DNA of 64,000 bases from Aerococcaceae bacterium DSM 111022 (GCA_015863195.1 JACBXO010000003.1:1-64000), one strand, 5' to 3'; positions 16,928 through 27,183 are shown, counted from the stretch's first letter. The notes: a model not told the origin generated them from the sequence alone. Program-made: numbers and translations.

Positions 16928-18310
16928 ATGGAAGATGTGACTTTTAGTATTGATTTAGGAACCACCAATTTAAAGATTAATTTATTTGATCAGCAAGATC
17001 ATTTAATCGAAGCTTTAACGATGACTTTGAAAAACACCAATATAACTGATACTTTATTCGAAGTAGATATAGAAGAAATACTCGAATATGTAAAAAGTGG
17101 TTTAGAAGAACTCCGACATAAATATGAAGTGAAGTCCGGAGACATTGTCCTGACAACGGCCATGCATAGTATCCAGTTATTAGAGAAGAGCCATATTTTT
17201 AAAGGTAAAACAATGACTTGGGCGGATAAGAGAGGAAGCACTGCATTAAGTGAGTTAGGTGCAGCCGAAAAAGAAGCGCGCTATTTAAGAACCGGGACGC
17301 CGAATCATACGATGAATCCTTTCTATAAATTAGTCGAAATGGCTGATCAATTAGGTGAAGGCGTGAAAATCGGGTCGCTGAAAGATGTAATATTCCAGCG
17401 ATTATCCGGGGAATGGGCAATTGATGTGAGCAATGCCTCGGCAAGTGGTTTATTTAATATAGAAGAGTTGAGCTGGGACGGGGCGTCTTTATCTGAACTA
17501 GGCCTAAGCGAAGCGCAATTACCGATTGTGCGTCCCATTAATTACACAAAGCCACTAAAATTAGCTGACTGGGGGGCTGATTTCCGGGTCATCATTGGGA
17601 CATCGGATGGTGTATCGTCGAATTTAACGTTCAAGAATTTAACGGGAGCTGCCATTTTATCGGTGGGGACGAGTCATGCGGTTCGGGTGGTGAGTAGTGC
17701 GCCAGAATTAAATCCGTCATTGGGGAACTTTTCTTATGTCATTGATGAGGGGCGCTATTTAACGGGGCTGGCGAGTAATAATGGCGCGTCTGTCTTGCAG
17801 TGGGTGAGGGAGATGATGCGGGTTGAATTTTGGGAATTGGAACAAGTCGCCCAAGCTAGGCCTCTGACAACCGCGGTTTTCTTACCATTTTTAATGGGGG
17901 AGCGGGCGCCGCTTTGGGATGAACAAGCGACGGCCAGTTTTTTAGGGTTAACACGGAATTTGTCGAGGGAGTCGCTCATTTATGCGGTCATTTTAGGGAT
18001 GTGCTTTAATATTAAGCAAAATGTGAAGGCATTAGAGCAGCTGGTTGCTTTTGAAAAGATTGGTTTAGTCGGCGGTGTGACACAAATGCCAAGTGTCGTC
18101 CAATTGTTGGCCGATGTCCTAGGAAAGCCATTATATATTCCGAATTTAAAAAATGCGGAAACATTAGGTTCGGTCCAAGCAGTAAGACCGGTTAATGTGG
18201 AAATAAACTACACAGTGGTAGCACCGAATAGAGATAAGAATTTGGTAGCCTATGAGGCAAGGTACAAAAATGCTTTAGAGGAATACCAAAAAAATAAGCG
18301 AGAAGGTTAA
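16928..18310 (+). CDS. FGGY-family carbohydrate kinase
   Basis: 460 residues of the ASKHA/FGGY fold. SIDLGTTNLKINLFDQ at the N-terminus is the phosphate-1 motif; GTSDGVSSNL and VGTSHAVRVV are phosphate-2-like; FLPFLMGERAPLWDEQATASFLGL near residue 320 resembles gluconate and xylulose kinases; GLVGGVTQMPSVVQLLADVLGKPLYIP near the C-terminus is the adenosine motif. It phosphorylates a sugar or sugar acid, most like gluconokinase, but the substrate is not certain. ATG at 16928 follows GTGAGGA; the longer frame from 16880 lacks a site. It is 89 bases after the AraC gene. Confidence 0.85.
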   Translation: MEDVTFSIDLGTTNLKINLFDQQDHLIEALTMTLKNTNITDTLFEVDIEEILEYVKSGLEELRHKYEVKSGDIVLTTAMHSIQLLEKSHIFKGKTMTWADKRGSTALSELGAAEKEARYLRTGTPNHTMNPFYKLVEMADQLGEGVKIGSLKDVIFQRLSGEWAIDVSNASASGLFNIEELSWDGASLSELGLSEAQLPIVRPINYTKPLKLADWGADFRVIIGTSDGVSSNLTFKNLTGAAILSVGTSHAVRVVSSAPELNPSLGNFSYVIDEGRYLTGLASNNGASVLQWVREMMRVEFWELEQVAQARPLTTAVFLPFLMGERAPLWDEQATASFLGLTRNLSRESLIYAVILGMCFNIKQNVKALEQLVAFEKIGLVGGVTQMPSVVQLLADVLGKPLYIPNLKNAETLGSVQAVRPVNVEINYTVVAPNRDKNLVAYEARYKNALEEYQKNKREG

Positions 18311-18340
18311 CTCATAGTGAGTTTAACGTCTCGCTTTTTA
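18296..18340. terminator. Strong bidirectional terminator
   Basis: AAGCGAGA...GTTAACTC pairs with GAGTTTAAC...TCTCGCTT over almost 18 bases, followed by T5 on the plus strand. It separates the convergent kinase and XRE genes and contains the kinase stop. Confidence 0.85.
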
Positions 18341-18631
18341 TTATTTAATCAGATTGCTGGCGTTTTCTGTCACATGAAAACCATCCTGTCCCCAAAGGCG
18401 TCTTGGATCGTCGGTTAGGCCCATCATATAATCGACAGACACATTGTAGATAATTGCTAATGCAAACCATAATTCGCTATGGATGCTGAGTGTGCCATTT
18501 TCGTAGTCGCTATAAGTAGATTGGGCGACATTAAGCATATTCCCTAAATGTTTCTGGGTATATTTGTGTCTTCTGCGCATTTCTTTGAGTCGCTCATGGC
18601 CAATGCCTGAGTTTTGGATGTTAATATTCAC
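18341..18631 (-). CDS. Small XRE-family HTH regulator
   Basis: 96 residues. RLKEMRRRHKYTQKHLGNMLNVAQSTYSDYENGTLSIHSELWFALAIIYNVSVDYMMG is a complete Cro/C1-type helix-turn-helix domain (residues about 12-70), followed by a short tail. An upstream frame is open to 18652, but GGGAGGT lies six bases before the GTG at 18631, which is taken as the start. It is convergent with the sugar kinase and does not form an operon with the thioesterase upstream. Target genes are unknown. Confidence 0.8.
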   Translation of the reverse strand: MNINIQNSGIGHERLKEMRRRHKYTQKHLGNMLNVAQSTYSDYENGTLSIHSELWFALAIIYNVSVDYMMGLTDDPRRLWGQDGFHVTENASNLIK

Positions 18632-18827
18632 TCGACTACCTCCCATCAGCAATTTTGCTGTTAAATATAATGATATAGAATAAAATAATATAATAAATCA
18701 AATATCAGAGATTACAATATTTAATTTATGAAAACGCCTGTAATATCATATTGGATCGAAGATATTTCGAAATTCCCCTTACTTTAGTAAGAAAAAATAC
18801 AACCGATATTTTTGGTTAATTATAATC

Positions 18828-19193
18828 TTATTTTAACATATTTTTCATAAAACGGTCAATCTGAATTACAGCTCTCGTGTGTTCGGCCGTCCCGATTATT
18901 ACACCATTTTGTTGGGCAGTCACCGAAAATGTGGCTTTACGCTCAGACAATTCATTGGTCGTTGCCGTAATATCAATCAAACTTCCAATCGCCGATGCCT
19001 TTAAATGGTTAATTTCTAAATAAGTGCCTACACTTGTGTGACCTTCAGGTAAATCGCCTTCAACCGACTTCGCTGCCGTTTCTTCCATAAAAGCTGTAAG
19101 CATCGGCGTTGATAAAACGTCTAATGTCCCCGAACCCACATATTTAGCAGAATGCTCTGGTTTAACCTCAAATGATTGTGTTCTTTCCTTCAT
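18828..19193 (-). CDS. Hotdog-fold thioesterase (fluoroacetyl-CoA thioesterase-like)
   Basis: 121 residues. The order FMEETAAKSVEGDLPEGHTSVGTYLEINHLKAS...GSLIDITAT...FSVTAQQNGVIIGTAEHTRAVI fits FlK-like hotdog proteins; the TSVGTYLEINHLKA segment and the late GTAEHTRAVI strand are typical. Such enzymes hydrolyse acyl-CoA thioesters; many have house-cleaning roles. GAGGTG precedes the ATG at 19193; the GTG at 19202 is part of that site. Probably single gene. Confidence 0.8.
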   Translation of the reverse strand: MKERTQSFEVKPEHSAKYVGSGTLDVLSTPMLTAFMEETAAKSVEGDLPEGHTSVGTYLEINHLKASAIGSLIDITATTNELSERKATFSVTAQQNGVIIGTAEHTRAVIQIDRFMKNMLK

Positions 19194-19342
19194 ATAAATC
19201 ACCTCACTTTATTATAACATGCCAATATAGAGAATCTAGTTGTTATCGCTTGCATCAAAAGACATAAATATTTTACAATATACCCAAAGTAATATTTGTT
19301 GTTTATTGGGATATAAATTTAAGAGAAAGAAGGTATGATATT

Positions 19343-20674
19343 ATGAGATTCAAATGGTTTTACCCAGGAGTTTCAATATTGATTTTTGCAACACTTTACA
19401 TAGCGATGACGATGACATTCTCACCCAGTTCGTTCCGAATTTTAGTAGCAATCGTAACAGGTCTATTATCTTATTCCATCATGTTAACTTTGATACTCAT
19501 TTCAATCCGACCAAAATCGATTGAAAAGAAAGTCGGCTTAACCGAACTCTATGAAATCCACGGTTGGATGGCAATGGTCATCCCCATTGCAATTTTACTC
19601 CATGTCATTATCTTTTGGAGTGGCCTGGAAAGCATATTAGCATTCGACCTTTCACCCACTTCGATCACAGGATATATAGGTGTCTTGTTACTCGTCATTG
19701 TGATGGTAACGGGTATATTTTCATTAAGCCAAACATTCATCAAGCAATCAAAAAGACTCATGAAAAGGAAATCGAAGCAAAAGAATCGTTATTTAAATTT
19801 ATGGTTACATCGTTTATCAATTTTTAGTGTCATTGCTATTTATCTCCATATTAGTAATGTAGGTTTCGTTAGTGACAATCAACTATTTATGACTTTATTA
19901 ACAGTGTATACTGGCTTAACATTAGGAGCATATATTGTTAAGAAAATCCACAATCTGATGCTACCAAAGTATCAAGTAGCCCGAATCGAAAAAATTACAC
20001 CCGGCGTTCATGAAATTGAACTGGAACCTGTCAAAGGCAAAACAATGGACATTGAACCTGGACAATTTGCTTTTTTCCGCTTTGTTGATAGTGACGTAAC
20101 CCGTGAACCACATCCCTTCTCGTTTTCAGCCTCATCAAGAACGAAGGAAGGGAATTTAACGGTCATGATTCAAGAAGACGGTGACTTTACAAAAACACTA
20201 GGCCAAGTGAAAGTTGGCGACAAAGTAACCATCGAAGGCCCTTACGGCAACTTCTATCCAGAATCCGTTCAACAATCCAATAAACCAATGGTTCTCTTTT
20301 CTGGTGGAATTGGCGTGACACCTAGTTTAGGTGTTTTGGAAGCAGAGGTTAAAAAGAACTCAAATCGGAGAATCGCTTTTATTTGGGGCGTTGGCTTCGA
20401 GAAAGACTTGAATGACAAAGAGATAATCGAGCGATTAGCACACGAAAATGAAAACTTTACCTTCCACGTCATTTTTAGTGGTGAAGAAGTGGCAGGATAC
20501 CCGCATGGCTTCGTTGACGACGCGTTTATCAAAAGCCAAGGATTAGAAGAGATGTATGAAAAAGCAACTTGGCACATTTGTGGACCCGCTCCGATGTTAG
20601 ATGCGGCTCGCGGGTTGTTGGAAGCTAACGACGTTTCTGAAGAGCAGACATTTATCGAAGAATTTGCCTTTTAA
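19343..20674 (+). CDS. Ferric-reductase-like transmembrane flavoprotein, copy 1
   Basis: 443 residues. The N-terminal half has about six membrane spans with paired histidines (His73 and His87 in HGWMAMVIPIAILLHV; His156 and His169 in LWLHRLSIFSVIAIYLH), the haem-ligand layout of ferric reductases and NADPH oxidases. The C-terminal half is a ferredoxin-NADP reductase module: REPHPFSFSASS binds FAD, GPYGNFYPE follows, LFSGGIGVTPSLGVLEAE binds NAD(P)H and WHICGPAPM closes the site. It would pass electrons from NAD(P)H across the membrane to iron or another acceptor. A paralogue of equal length lies at 28103-29437. No operon partner. Confidence 0.85.
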   Translation: MRFKWFYPGVSILIFATLYIAMTMTFSPSSFRILVAIVTGLLSYSIMLTLILISIRPKSIEKKVGLTELYEIHGWMAMVIPIAILLHVIIFWSGLESILAFDLSPTSITGYIGVLLLVIVMVTGIFSLSQTFIKQSKRLMKRKSKQKNRYLNLWLHRLSIFSVIAIYLHISNVGFVSDNQLFMTLLTVYTGLTLGAYIVKKIHNLMLPKYQVARIEKITPGVHEIELEPVKGKTMDIEPGQFAFFRFVDSDVTREPHPFSFSASSRTKEGNLTVMIQEDGDFTKTLGQVKVGDKVTIEGPYGNFYPESVQQSNKPMVLFSGGIGVTPSLGVLEAEVKKNSNRRIAFIWGVGFEKDLNDKEIIERLAHENENFTFHVIFSGEEVAGYPHGFVDDAFIKSQGLEEMYEKATWHICGPAPMLDAARGLLEANDVSEEQTFIEEFAF

Positions 20675-20743
20675 GCAACTCATAGCATATCTACGTGAAT
20701 ACGTGTTATAATATAGTAGAAATAAATAAGAGGAGTTGAAAAA

Positions 20744-21037
20744 ATGGAAAATTTAACAATGAAAAATACAGACGATGAAATTATCTTAGTCGATGACTCT
20801 GGGGAACAATTAGGAGAGATTTCATTTAATCCAATCCGTGAAGGTTCGGTTTGGGTAGTCACTCATACAGGGGTATCACCAAAATTACGTGGTCGAGGCA
20901 TTGCTGGTAAGTTATTAGACGCTTTAGTTGAACGCGCTGAAGGGGAAGATGTTAAATTGAAAGCACTTTGTCCTTATGTCGTTAAAAAGTTCCAAGAAGA
21001 ACCAGATAATTACGATCATATTAATGCAGATAAATAA
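20744..21037 (+). CDS. Small GNAT-family N-acetyltransferase
   Basis: 97 residues, a minimal GNAT of the YjdJ/GCN5-related type. VSPKLRGRGIAGKLLDALVERA is the acetyl-CoA pyrophosphate loop (R/Q-x-x-G-x-G/A), and KALCPYVVKKFQEEP at the C-terminus matches the single-domain subgroup. The acceptor is unknown. It starts with ATG behind AGAGGAG; a TATAAT at 20708 is a likely -10. It has its own terminator, so it is probably monocistronic. Confidence 0.85.
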   Translation: MENLTMKNTDDEIILVDDSGEQLGEISFNPIREGSVWVVTHTGVSPKLRGRGIAGKLLDALVERAEGEDVKLKALCPYVVKKFQEEPDNYDHINADK

Positions 21038-21049
21038 GTCAGTTAATGA

Positions 21050-21073
21050 GGAGCGGGAAGCCGCTCCTTTTTA
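21050..21073 (+). terminator. Terminator after the GNAT gene
   Basis: GGAGCGG pairs with CCGCTCC around GAAG, followed by T5. Confidence 0.85.
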
Positions 21074-21152
21074 GTGGAAAGATTAAGATTTGGTTGGGAA
21101 GCAGGTTGTAAATTAAAATTACCTAATAATGAAAAATATTTTTGATTATGGC

Positions 21153-21181
21153 TTGACCAATCCGATTTTGCATGATATTCT
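21153..21181 (+). promoter_or_regulatory. Promoter of the str operon (rpsL-rpsG-fusA)
   Basis: TTGACC and TATTCT separated by 17 bases. It would give a leader of about 148 nt before rpsL, in which CACAC and GTGTG (21290-21307) can form a small hairpin. Confidence 0.65.
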
Positions 21182-21335
21182 TTTGTATGTGTTTTAATGT
21201 CAGATTCCTGAATCTCAGTCGTGCTGACTGCTTTAAAATGCCACACGCAATCCATTTAGAAGATTGCTTATATATTTTTATCAAACATGACACACTTGGA
21301 TGTGTGGACTAAGAATCAAGGGAGGAGGACCTTAA

Positions 21336-21749
21336 ATGCCTACAATTAATCAATTGATCCGTAAACCTCGTAAGAGTAAATCAGAAAAATCAAATTCACC
21401 AGCTTTAAACGTTGGTTATAACAGCTTTAAACGTTCTACAACAACTACTATGTCACCTCAAAAACGTGGTGTAGCTACTCGTGTGGGAACAATGACTCCT
21501 AAGAAACCTAACTCGGCTTTACGTAAGTATGCCCGTGTTCGTTTATCTAACTTAATGGAAGTTACAGCTTATATCCCAGGTGAAGGCCATAACTTACAAG
21601 AACATAGTGTGGTATTAATCCGTGGTGGACGTGTAAAAGACTTACCAGGGGTACGTTACCATATTGTACGTGGTGCACTAGATACAGCTGGTGTTACTGA
21701 TCGTAAACAAAGCCGTTCTAAATACGGTGCTAAAAAACCTAAAAAATAA
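21336..21749 (+). CDS. rpsL: 30S ribosomal protein S12
   Basis: 137 residues, the long Bacillota form. S12 lies at the decoding centre and controls accuracy. [19 protein letters not shown] (Lys56/Lys57, equivalent to the streptomycin-related E. coli Lys42/43) and [18 protein letters not shown] are intact, with lysines at both classical resistance positions, so no sign of streptomycin resistance. First gene of the str operon, 48 bases before rpsG; GGGAGGAGG precedes ATG. Confidence 0.98.
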   Translation: MPTINQLIRKPRKSKSEKSNSPALNVGYNSFKRSTTTTMSPQKRGVATRVGTMTPKKPNSALRKYARVRLSNLMEVTAYIPGEGHNLQEHSVVLIRGGRVKDLPGVRYHIVRGALDTAGVTDRKQSRSKYGAKKPKK

Positions 21750-21797
21750 TTTAAAATAATCAAATTCAATTAAAAATCTACGAAGGGAGGAATTTGA

Positions 21798-22268
21798 ATG
21801 CCTCGTAAAGGAGCAGTCGCAAAACGCGATGTATTACCAGATCCAATTTACAATTCAAAATTAGTTACACGTGCGATTAACCGTATCATGGTTGACGGAA
21901 AACGTGGAAAAGCTTCAAATATCGTTTATTCAGCTTTTGATATCATCCGTGAAGAAACAGGTCAAGAGCCAAATGAAGTTTTCGAACAAGCTATCGAAAA
22001 CATCAGCCCATTATTAGAAGTTAAAGCTCGTCGTGTTGGTGGTTCTAACTACCAAGTACCAATGGAGGTACGTCCAGAACGTCGTACAACTTTAGCTTTA
22101 CGTTGGTTAACTAACCACTCACGTAATCGTGGTGAAAAATCAATGGACTTACGTCTAGCTCGTGAAATTATGGATGCAGCTAACAACACAGGTGCTTCAG
22201 TTCGTCAACGTGAAGAAACACACCGTATGGCAGAAGCTAACAAAGCATTTGCTCATTATCGTTGGTAA
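21798..22268 (+). CDS. rpsG: 30S ribosomal protein S7
   Basis: 156 residues, the standard length. S7 starts assembly of the 3' domain of 16S rRNA and contacts the E-site t[34 protein letters not shown] and the [17 protein letters not shown] hairpin are typical. GAAGGGAGG precedes the ATG. Between rpsL and fusA in the str operon. Confidence 0.98.
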   Translation: MPRKGAVAKRDVLPDPIYNSKLVTRAINRIMVDGKRGKASNIVYSAFDIIREETGQEPNEVFEQAIENISPLLEVKARRVGGSNYQVPMEVRPERRTTLALRWLTNHSRNRGEKSMDLRLAREIMDAANNTGASVRQREETHRMAEANKAFAHYRW

Positions 22269-22342
22269 GATTCTGTTTTTTCGCAAGAAAGAATGTTAAA
22301 CTAGCTATAATAACTCAATTCACGAAAGAGGGGTAAATTTAG

Positions 22343-24424
22343 ATGGCAAAAAGAGAATTTTCTCTTGAAAACACTCGTAACATTGGTATCATGGCGCATA
22401 TTGACGCTGGTAAAACTACGACAACTGAGCGTATTTTATACTATACTGGTAAAATCCATAAAATTGGTGAAACTCACGATGGTGGGGCACAAATGGACTG
22501 GATGGAGCAAGAACAAGAACGTGGTATCACAATCACATCTGCTGCTACAACAGCTGTGTGGAAAGATCACCGTGTTAACGTAATCGATACTCCAGGTCAC
22601 GTGGACTTTACTGTAGAGGTAGAACGTTCATTACGTGTACTTGACGGTGCGGTTACTGTACTTGATGCTCAATCAGGTGTTGAACCTCAAACTGAAACAG
22701 TTTGGCGTCAAGCAACTACTTACCATGTACCACGTATTGTTTTTGTAAACAAAATGGACAAAATGGGTGCTGACTTCTTAGGAGCAGTAAACACAATCCA
22801 TGAAAACTTACAAGCAAACGCAGTTCCAGTTCAATTGCCAATTGGTGCTGAAGATGATTTCTCAGGAATTATCGACTTAGTAACAATGGAAGCTTGGCAA
22901 TATAACGACGATTTAGGTGAAGACGTTGAATTAATCGACATCCCTGAAGAGTTAAAAGACCAAGCTGAAGAGTTACATACTAACTTAATCGAAGCCGTTG
23001 CAGACTACGATGAAGAATTAATGGAATCTTACCTTGAAGGTGAAGAAATTTCTGTTGATCGCTTGAAAGCAGCAATCCGTAAAGCGACATTAACTGTAGA
23101 TTTCTACCCAGTATTCTGTGGTTCTGCATTTAAAAACAAAGGTGTTCAATTATTATTAGACTCTGTTATTGCGTACTTACCATCACCATTAGATGTACCA
23201 CCAATTATTGGTACTAATCCTGAAACTGGTGAAGAAATCGAACACCACGCTGATGATTCAGAAGATTTCGCTTCATTAGCATTCAAAGTTATGACGGATC
23301 CATTCGTTGGACGTTTAACTTTCTTCCGTGTTTACTCAGGTACATTAGAAGCAGGTTCTTACGTACTTAACGCTACTAAAGGTAAGCGTGAACGTGTAGG
23401 ACGTATCTTACAAATGCACGCGAACTCTCGTGAAGAAATCCCAGAGGTATTCTCAGGAGATATCGCAGCTGCAGTTGGTCTTAAAGATACAGGTACAGGG
23501 GATACTTTATGTGCTGAAAATGCTCCAGTGATCTTAGAATCAATGGAATTCCCAGAGCCAGTTATCAACGTAGCGATTGAACCAGATTCAAAAGCTGACC
23601 AAGATAAAATGTCTGCTGCTTTAGCTAAATTAGCTGAAGAAGATCCGACATTCCGTGCTTCTACTGACCACGAAACAGGACAAACAATCATCGCTGGTAT
23701 GGGTGAATTACACTTAGATATCATCGTTGACCGTCTAAAACGGGAATTCAAAGTATCTGCATCTGTTGGTGCGCCACAAGTTTCATACCGTGAAACATTC
23801 CGCGCTTCAACACAAGCACAAGGTAAATTCGTTCGTCAATCAGGTGGTAAAGGTCAATACGGTGACGTATGGATCGAATTCTCACCTAACGAAGAAGGTG
23901 CTGGATTTGAATTCGAAGATGCTATCGTTGGTGGGGTTGTTCCTCGTGAATATATTCCATCTGTTGAAGCAGGACTTAAAGATGCTTTAGATAATGGTGT
24001 TCTTGCTGGATATCCATTAGTAGACATCAAAGCTAAGTTATATGATGGTTCATACCATGATGTTGACTCGAGTGAGACAGCATTCAAGGTTGCAGCATCT
24101 CTTGCTTTACGTGAAGCAGCTAAGAAAGCTGACCCAGCAATCTTAGAACCAATGATGCAAGTAGATATTACTGTTCCTGAGGACTACTTAGGAGATGTAA
24201 TGGGACACGTAAGCGCACGTCGTGGACGTATCGAAGGTACGGAAGCTCGTGGTAACGCACAAATCGTTAAATCATTCATTCCATTATCAGAAATGTTTGG
24301 TTATGCGACAACATTACGTTCTTCAACACAAGGTCGTGGTACATTCTCAATGCAATTCGACCACTATGAAGCAGTACCGAAATCAATCCAAGAAGAGATT
24401 ATTTCGAAAAATTCAGGTAACTAA
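22343..24424 (+). CDS. fusA: Elongation factor G
   Basis: 693 residues, full length. EF-G drives ribosomal translocation with GTP. G1 is AHIDAGKTT (residues 18-26), then [11 protein letters not shown] (switch I), DTPGHVDFT (G3) and NKMDK (G4), followed by domains II-V; the [11 protein letters not shown] segment belongs to domain V. Third gene of the str operon, 74 bases after rpsG; GAAAGAGGGG precedes ATG. The operon seems to end here, since a hairpin and a new promoter lie before tuf. Confidence 0.98.
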   Translation: MAKREFSLENTRNIGIMAHIDAGKTTTTERILYYTGKIHKIGETHDGGAQMDWMEQEQERGITITSAATTAVWKDHRVNVIDTPGHVDFTVEVERSLRVLDGAVTVLDAQSGVEPQTETVWRQATTYHVPRIVFVNKMDKMGADFLGAVNTIHENLQANAVPVQLPIGAEDDFSGIIDLVTMEAWQYNDDLGEDVELIDIPEELKDQAEELHTNLIEAVADYDEELMESYLEGEEISVDRLKAAIRKATLTVDFYPVFCGSAFKNKGVQLLLDSVIAYLPSPLDVPPIIGTNPETGEEIEHHADDSEDFASLAFKVMTDPFVGRLTFFRVYSGTLEAGSYVLNATKGKRERVGRILQMHANSREEIPEVFSGDIAAAVGLKDTGTGDTLCAENAPVILESMEFPEPVINVAIEPDSKADQDKMSAALAKLAEEDPTFRASTDHETGQTIIAGMGELHLDIIVDRLKREFKVSASVGAPQVSYRETFRASTQAQGKFVRQSGGKGQYGDVWIEFSPNEEGAGFEFEDAIVGGVVPREYIPSVEAGLKDALDNGVLAGYPLVDIKAKLYDGSYHDVDSSETAFKVAASLALREAAKKADPAILEPMMQVDITVPEDYLGDVMGHVSARRGRIEGTEARGNAQIVKSFIPLSEMFGYATTLRSSTQGRGTFSMQFDHYEAVPKSIQEEIISKNSGN

Positions 24425-24453
24425 TCTTATCTGACTTAACAGTTTGATTATAA

Positions 24454-24495
24454 AGCGAAAGGTGCTTTATTCATTGAAATAAGTACCTTTTCGCG
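24454..24495 (+). terminator. Hairpin between fusA and tuf
   Basis: GCGAAAGGTGCTTTATT pairs with AATAAGTACCTTTTCGC (few mismatches). The downstream T-run is poor, and the right arm overlaps the tuf promoter, so termination may be partial. Confidence 0.55.
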
Positions 24496-24502
24496 TTATA
24501 AT
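24474..24502 (+). promoter_or_regulatory. Promoter of tuf
   Basis: TTGAAA and TATAAT with a 17-base spacer, 62 bases before the tuf start. The leader has a TAGGC-TTCG-GCCTA tetraloop hairpin near 24512. Overlap with the preceding hairpin is notable. Confidence 0.8.
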
Positions 24503-24564
24503 AATAATGATAGGCTTCGGCCTAGTCTTTGTAATCTATTTATAAATTAGGAGGATTATATTCA

Positions 24565-25755
24565 ATGTCAAAAGAAAAATTTGAACGTACGAAACCCCAT
24601 GTTAATATTGGGACATTAGGTCACGTTGACCACGGTAAAACTACTACTTCAGCTGCTATCGCAACTGTATTAAACAAACGCTTAGGTTTAGGTGACGCAT
24701 CTGACTACGCGTCAATCGATAACGCTCCTGAAGAAAAAGAACGTGGAATCACAATCAATACTTCACATATCGAGTATGAAACTGAAGCTCGTCACTATGC
24801 ACATATTGACGCTCCAGGACACGCGGACTACGTTAAAAACATGATCACTGGTGCTGCTCAAATGGACGGTGCTATCTTAGTAGTATCTGCTGCTGATGGA
24901 CCAATGCCACAAACTCGTGAGCATATCTTATTATCACGTCAAGTTGGTGTGCCACACTTCGTAGTATACTTAAACAAAGCTGATATGGTTGACGATGAAG
25001 AGTTATTAGAACTTGTTGAATTAGAAGTTCGTGACTTATTATCTGAATATGACTACCCAGGAGACGATGTGCCAGTTATCGTTGGTTCTTCATTAAAAGC
25101 TTTAGAAGGCGAAGAAGAATACGAAGATAAAATCTTAGAATTAATGGCTGCTGTTGATGAGTACATCCCAGAACCAGAACGTGAAACTGACAAACCATTC
25201 ATGATGCCAATTGAGGACGTATTCTCAATCACTGGTCGTGGTACTGTTGCTACAGGTCGTGTTGAACGTGGTAAGATCGAAGTTGGTAACGAAGTTGAAA
25301 TCGTAGGTATCGCGGAAGATACTAAAACCACTACTGTAACAGGTGTTGAAATGTTCCGTAAAATGTTAGACTACGCTGAAGCTGGAGACAACATCGGTGC
25401 TTTATTACGTGGTGTTACACGTGACGACATCGAGCGTGGACAAGTTTTAGCTGCGCCTGGAACAATCACTCCACATACTAAATTTAAAGCGGAAGTTTAC
25501 GTTTTATCTAAAGAAGAAGGTGGACGTCATACTCCATTCTTCACTAACTACCGTCCACAATTCTATTTCCGTACAACAGACGTTACAGGTGTTGTAGATT
25601 TACCAGAAGGAACAGAAATGGTAATGCCTGGAGACAACGTTTCTATGGAAGTTGAATTAATTCACCCAATCGCTATTGAAAACGGAACTCGTTTCTCAAT
25701 CCGTGAAGGTGGTCGTACAGTTGGTGCTGGTACAGTTACAGAAATTATCGCGTAA
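24565..25755 (+). CDS. tuf: Elongation factor Tu
   Basis: 396 residues. EF-Tu brings aminoacyl-tRNA to the ribosome as a GTP complex. GHVDHGKTT (residues 19-27), the [14 protein letters not shown] switch, DAPGHADY and NKADM are intact; the C-terminus [15 protein letters not shown] is canonical. Separate promoter and terminator make it monocistronic, though fusA is 140 bases upstream as in other str operons. Confidence 0.98.
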   Translation: MSKEKFERTKPHVNIGTLGHVDHGKTTTSAAIATVLNKRLGLGDASDYASIDNAPEEKERGITINTSHIEYETEARHYAHIDAPGHADYVKNMITGAAQMDGAILVVSAADGPMPQTREHILLSRQVGVPHFVVYLNKADMVDDEELLELVELEVRDLLSEYDYPGDDVPVIVGSSLKALEGEEEYEDKILELMAAVDEYIPEPERETDKPFMMPIEDVFSITGRGTVATGRVERGKIEVGNEVEIVGIAEDTKTTTVTGVEMFRKMLDYAEAGDNIGALLRGVTRDDIERGQVLAAPGTITPHTKFKAEVYVLSKEEGGRHTPFFTNYRPQFYFRTTDVTGVVDLPEGTEMVMPGDNVSMEVELIHPIAIENGTRFSIREGGRTVGAGTVTEIIA

Positions 25756-25772
25756 TCGTATCTGACCACTTT

Positions 25773-25799
25773 AAAGCATCCCTTCCGGGATGCTTTTTG
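25773..25799 (+). terminator. Terminator after tuf
   Basis: AAAGCATCCC pairs with GGGATGCTTT around TTCC, followed by a T-rich tail, 17 bases after the stop. Confidence 0.9.
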
Positions 25800-25819
25800 T
25801 TTTTTTAGGAGGAACTACT

Positions 25820-27067
25820 ATGGATGAAATTAGAGAGTTCACTGCAAATTTCGTAGAATTGATTCCGCGCGCCTTTTTAGCTTTAGTAATGTTAGTGTTG
25901 GCATTATTAGTATCATTTTTTCTGAAACGACTAGCAATTAACGGTTTAAATAAAATCAACTTCAAACAAAAAGTAATTGATTGGGGTATTGCAAAAAACG
26001 AAGAAGAAGGGAAAACGTATGTCGAAACATTTGGTTCGGTTGTATATTTTATCGTATTCTTGTTCTTTTTACCCAGTATTTTAGTGGGCTTAAATATTGG
26101 TGGGGTCATGAATCCCATTATTAATGCCTTGGAAACAGCCTTTGGTTATATACCAAATGTCATTTTAGCAGTGCTTATTTTAATCGTAGGTGCTTATTTC
26201 TGTAGCTTTATCCGTAAATTAGTGAAGAATATCCTTTCTGGACTAAATATTGATAAATGGTATTTGAAATTAACCAAGCAAAAATCACTCAGCGATGATA
26301 ATGAACATCAAATAGCTGACGTCATCGCTACCATTACTTATGTTCTAATTTATGTCCCAATCCTAACGGTAGCACTAGAGACACTGGCTATTACGTCAAT
26401 ATCAGAACCAATTATTAATGTATTGAATCAAATCATGTCAGCGATTCCTAAAATCATTGCAGCCGTTGTGATGCTAACAATCGGTGGGTTTATTGCTAAA
26501 TTAGTCGGAGACTTATTAGAGAGTTTAGTATCGACAACAGGGATTGACCGCTTTTCAAACTACTTAAATGTCAGACAAGAAAAATCAGATGTAGTAATCT
26601 CAGAAATTTTGGGGAATATAACGAAAATTGTCTTAATGATATTCTTTTTAGTTGAAGCCGTTAATATGTTAGGTTTAGAAGTATTAAATGCGATCGGTGC
26701 ATCGGTCATTGGATATTTACCATTTGTACTCAGTGCATTAGTTATCCTAGGGATTGTCTTAATCGGTAGTAATGTCCTGGCTATCCTAACGACAACCGCT
26801 ACTGGAGATAAATTCTCTGGCCAAGCAATCCGCTATCTCGTTATAGCCCTCGGTGTATTCATGATTTTAGAGCAATTGCAAATCGCTCAAACAATCGTTA
26901 ATGCCGGATTTATCATTATATTATCTTCTTTAGGAATTACCATCGCACTAGCCTTTGGTTTAGGTGGCCGTGAATTTGCACGTAAACAATTGGAAAAATT
27001 GGATCAAGCAATGACTGAAGAAAATAATCAAGACGAATCAATTGAAGACATCAAAGATTTAAAATAA
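25820..27067 (+). CDS. Mechanosensitive-channel-like TM-helix repeat protein
   Basis: 415 residues with about ten hydrophobic segments arranged as repeats: a helix such as IPNVILAVLILIVGAYFCSF recurs as IPKIIAAVVMLTIGGFIAKL and LPFVLSALVILGIVLIGSNV, the conserved TM-helix repeat found in mechanosensitive ion channel family members. A GLGGREFARKQLEKLDQ amphipathic end follows. It lacks a clear MscS beta-domain, so channel activity is inferred from the repeat only. The frame opens in the tuf terminator at 25790, but AGGAGG lies before the ATG at 25820. Confidence 0.75.
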   Translation: MDEIREFTANFVELIPRAFLALVMLVLALLVSFFLKRLAINGLNKINFKQKVIDWGIAKNEEEGKTYVETFGSVVYFIVFLFFLPSILVGLNIGGVMNPIINALETAFGYIPNVILAVLILIVGAYFCSFIRKLVKNILSGLNIDKWYLKLTKQKSLSDDNEHQIADVIATITYVLIYVPILTVALETLAITSISEPIINVLNQIMSAIPKIIAAVVMLTIGGFIAKLVGDLLESLVSTTGIDRFSNYLNVRQEKSDVVISEILGNITKIVLMIFFLVEAVNMLGLEVLNAIGASVIGYLPFVLSALVILGIVLIGSNVLAILTTTATGDKFSGQAIRYLVIALGVFMILEQLQIAQTIVNAGFIIILSSLGITIALAFGLGGREFARKQLEKLDQAMTEENNQDESIEDIKDLK

Positions 27068-27107
27068 AATAATATTTAAAATAAATTATAGAAACTAAAT
27101 TAATTAA

Positions 27108-27172
27108 AGCTACAATTCTTCAGTGGATTAAGCCACTCTGAGTCCTTTGGTTGTAGCTCAGTTTTAAAGGAG
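27108..27172 (+). promoter_or_regulatory. Candidate cis-regulatory RNA in the queT leader
   Basis: AGCTACAA (27108-27115) pairs perfectly with TTGTAGCT (27151-27158), enclosing an inner AGTGG/CCACT hairpin (27122-27137). CCTTTGG (27144-27150) can pair instead with the Shine-Dalgarno AAAGGAG (27166-27172). This could switch translation on and off. queT genes are often under preQ1 riboswitches, but the preQ1-I and preQ1-II consensus is not seen here. Confidence 0.45.
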
Positions 27173-27183
27173 AAAAATTGAAT

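Noticed and set aside
27108-27172. preQ1-I or preQ1-II riboswitch
   Set aside because: Expected from queT context, but loop and tail sequences do not match either consensus as I know it; kept as an unclassified leader.
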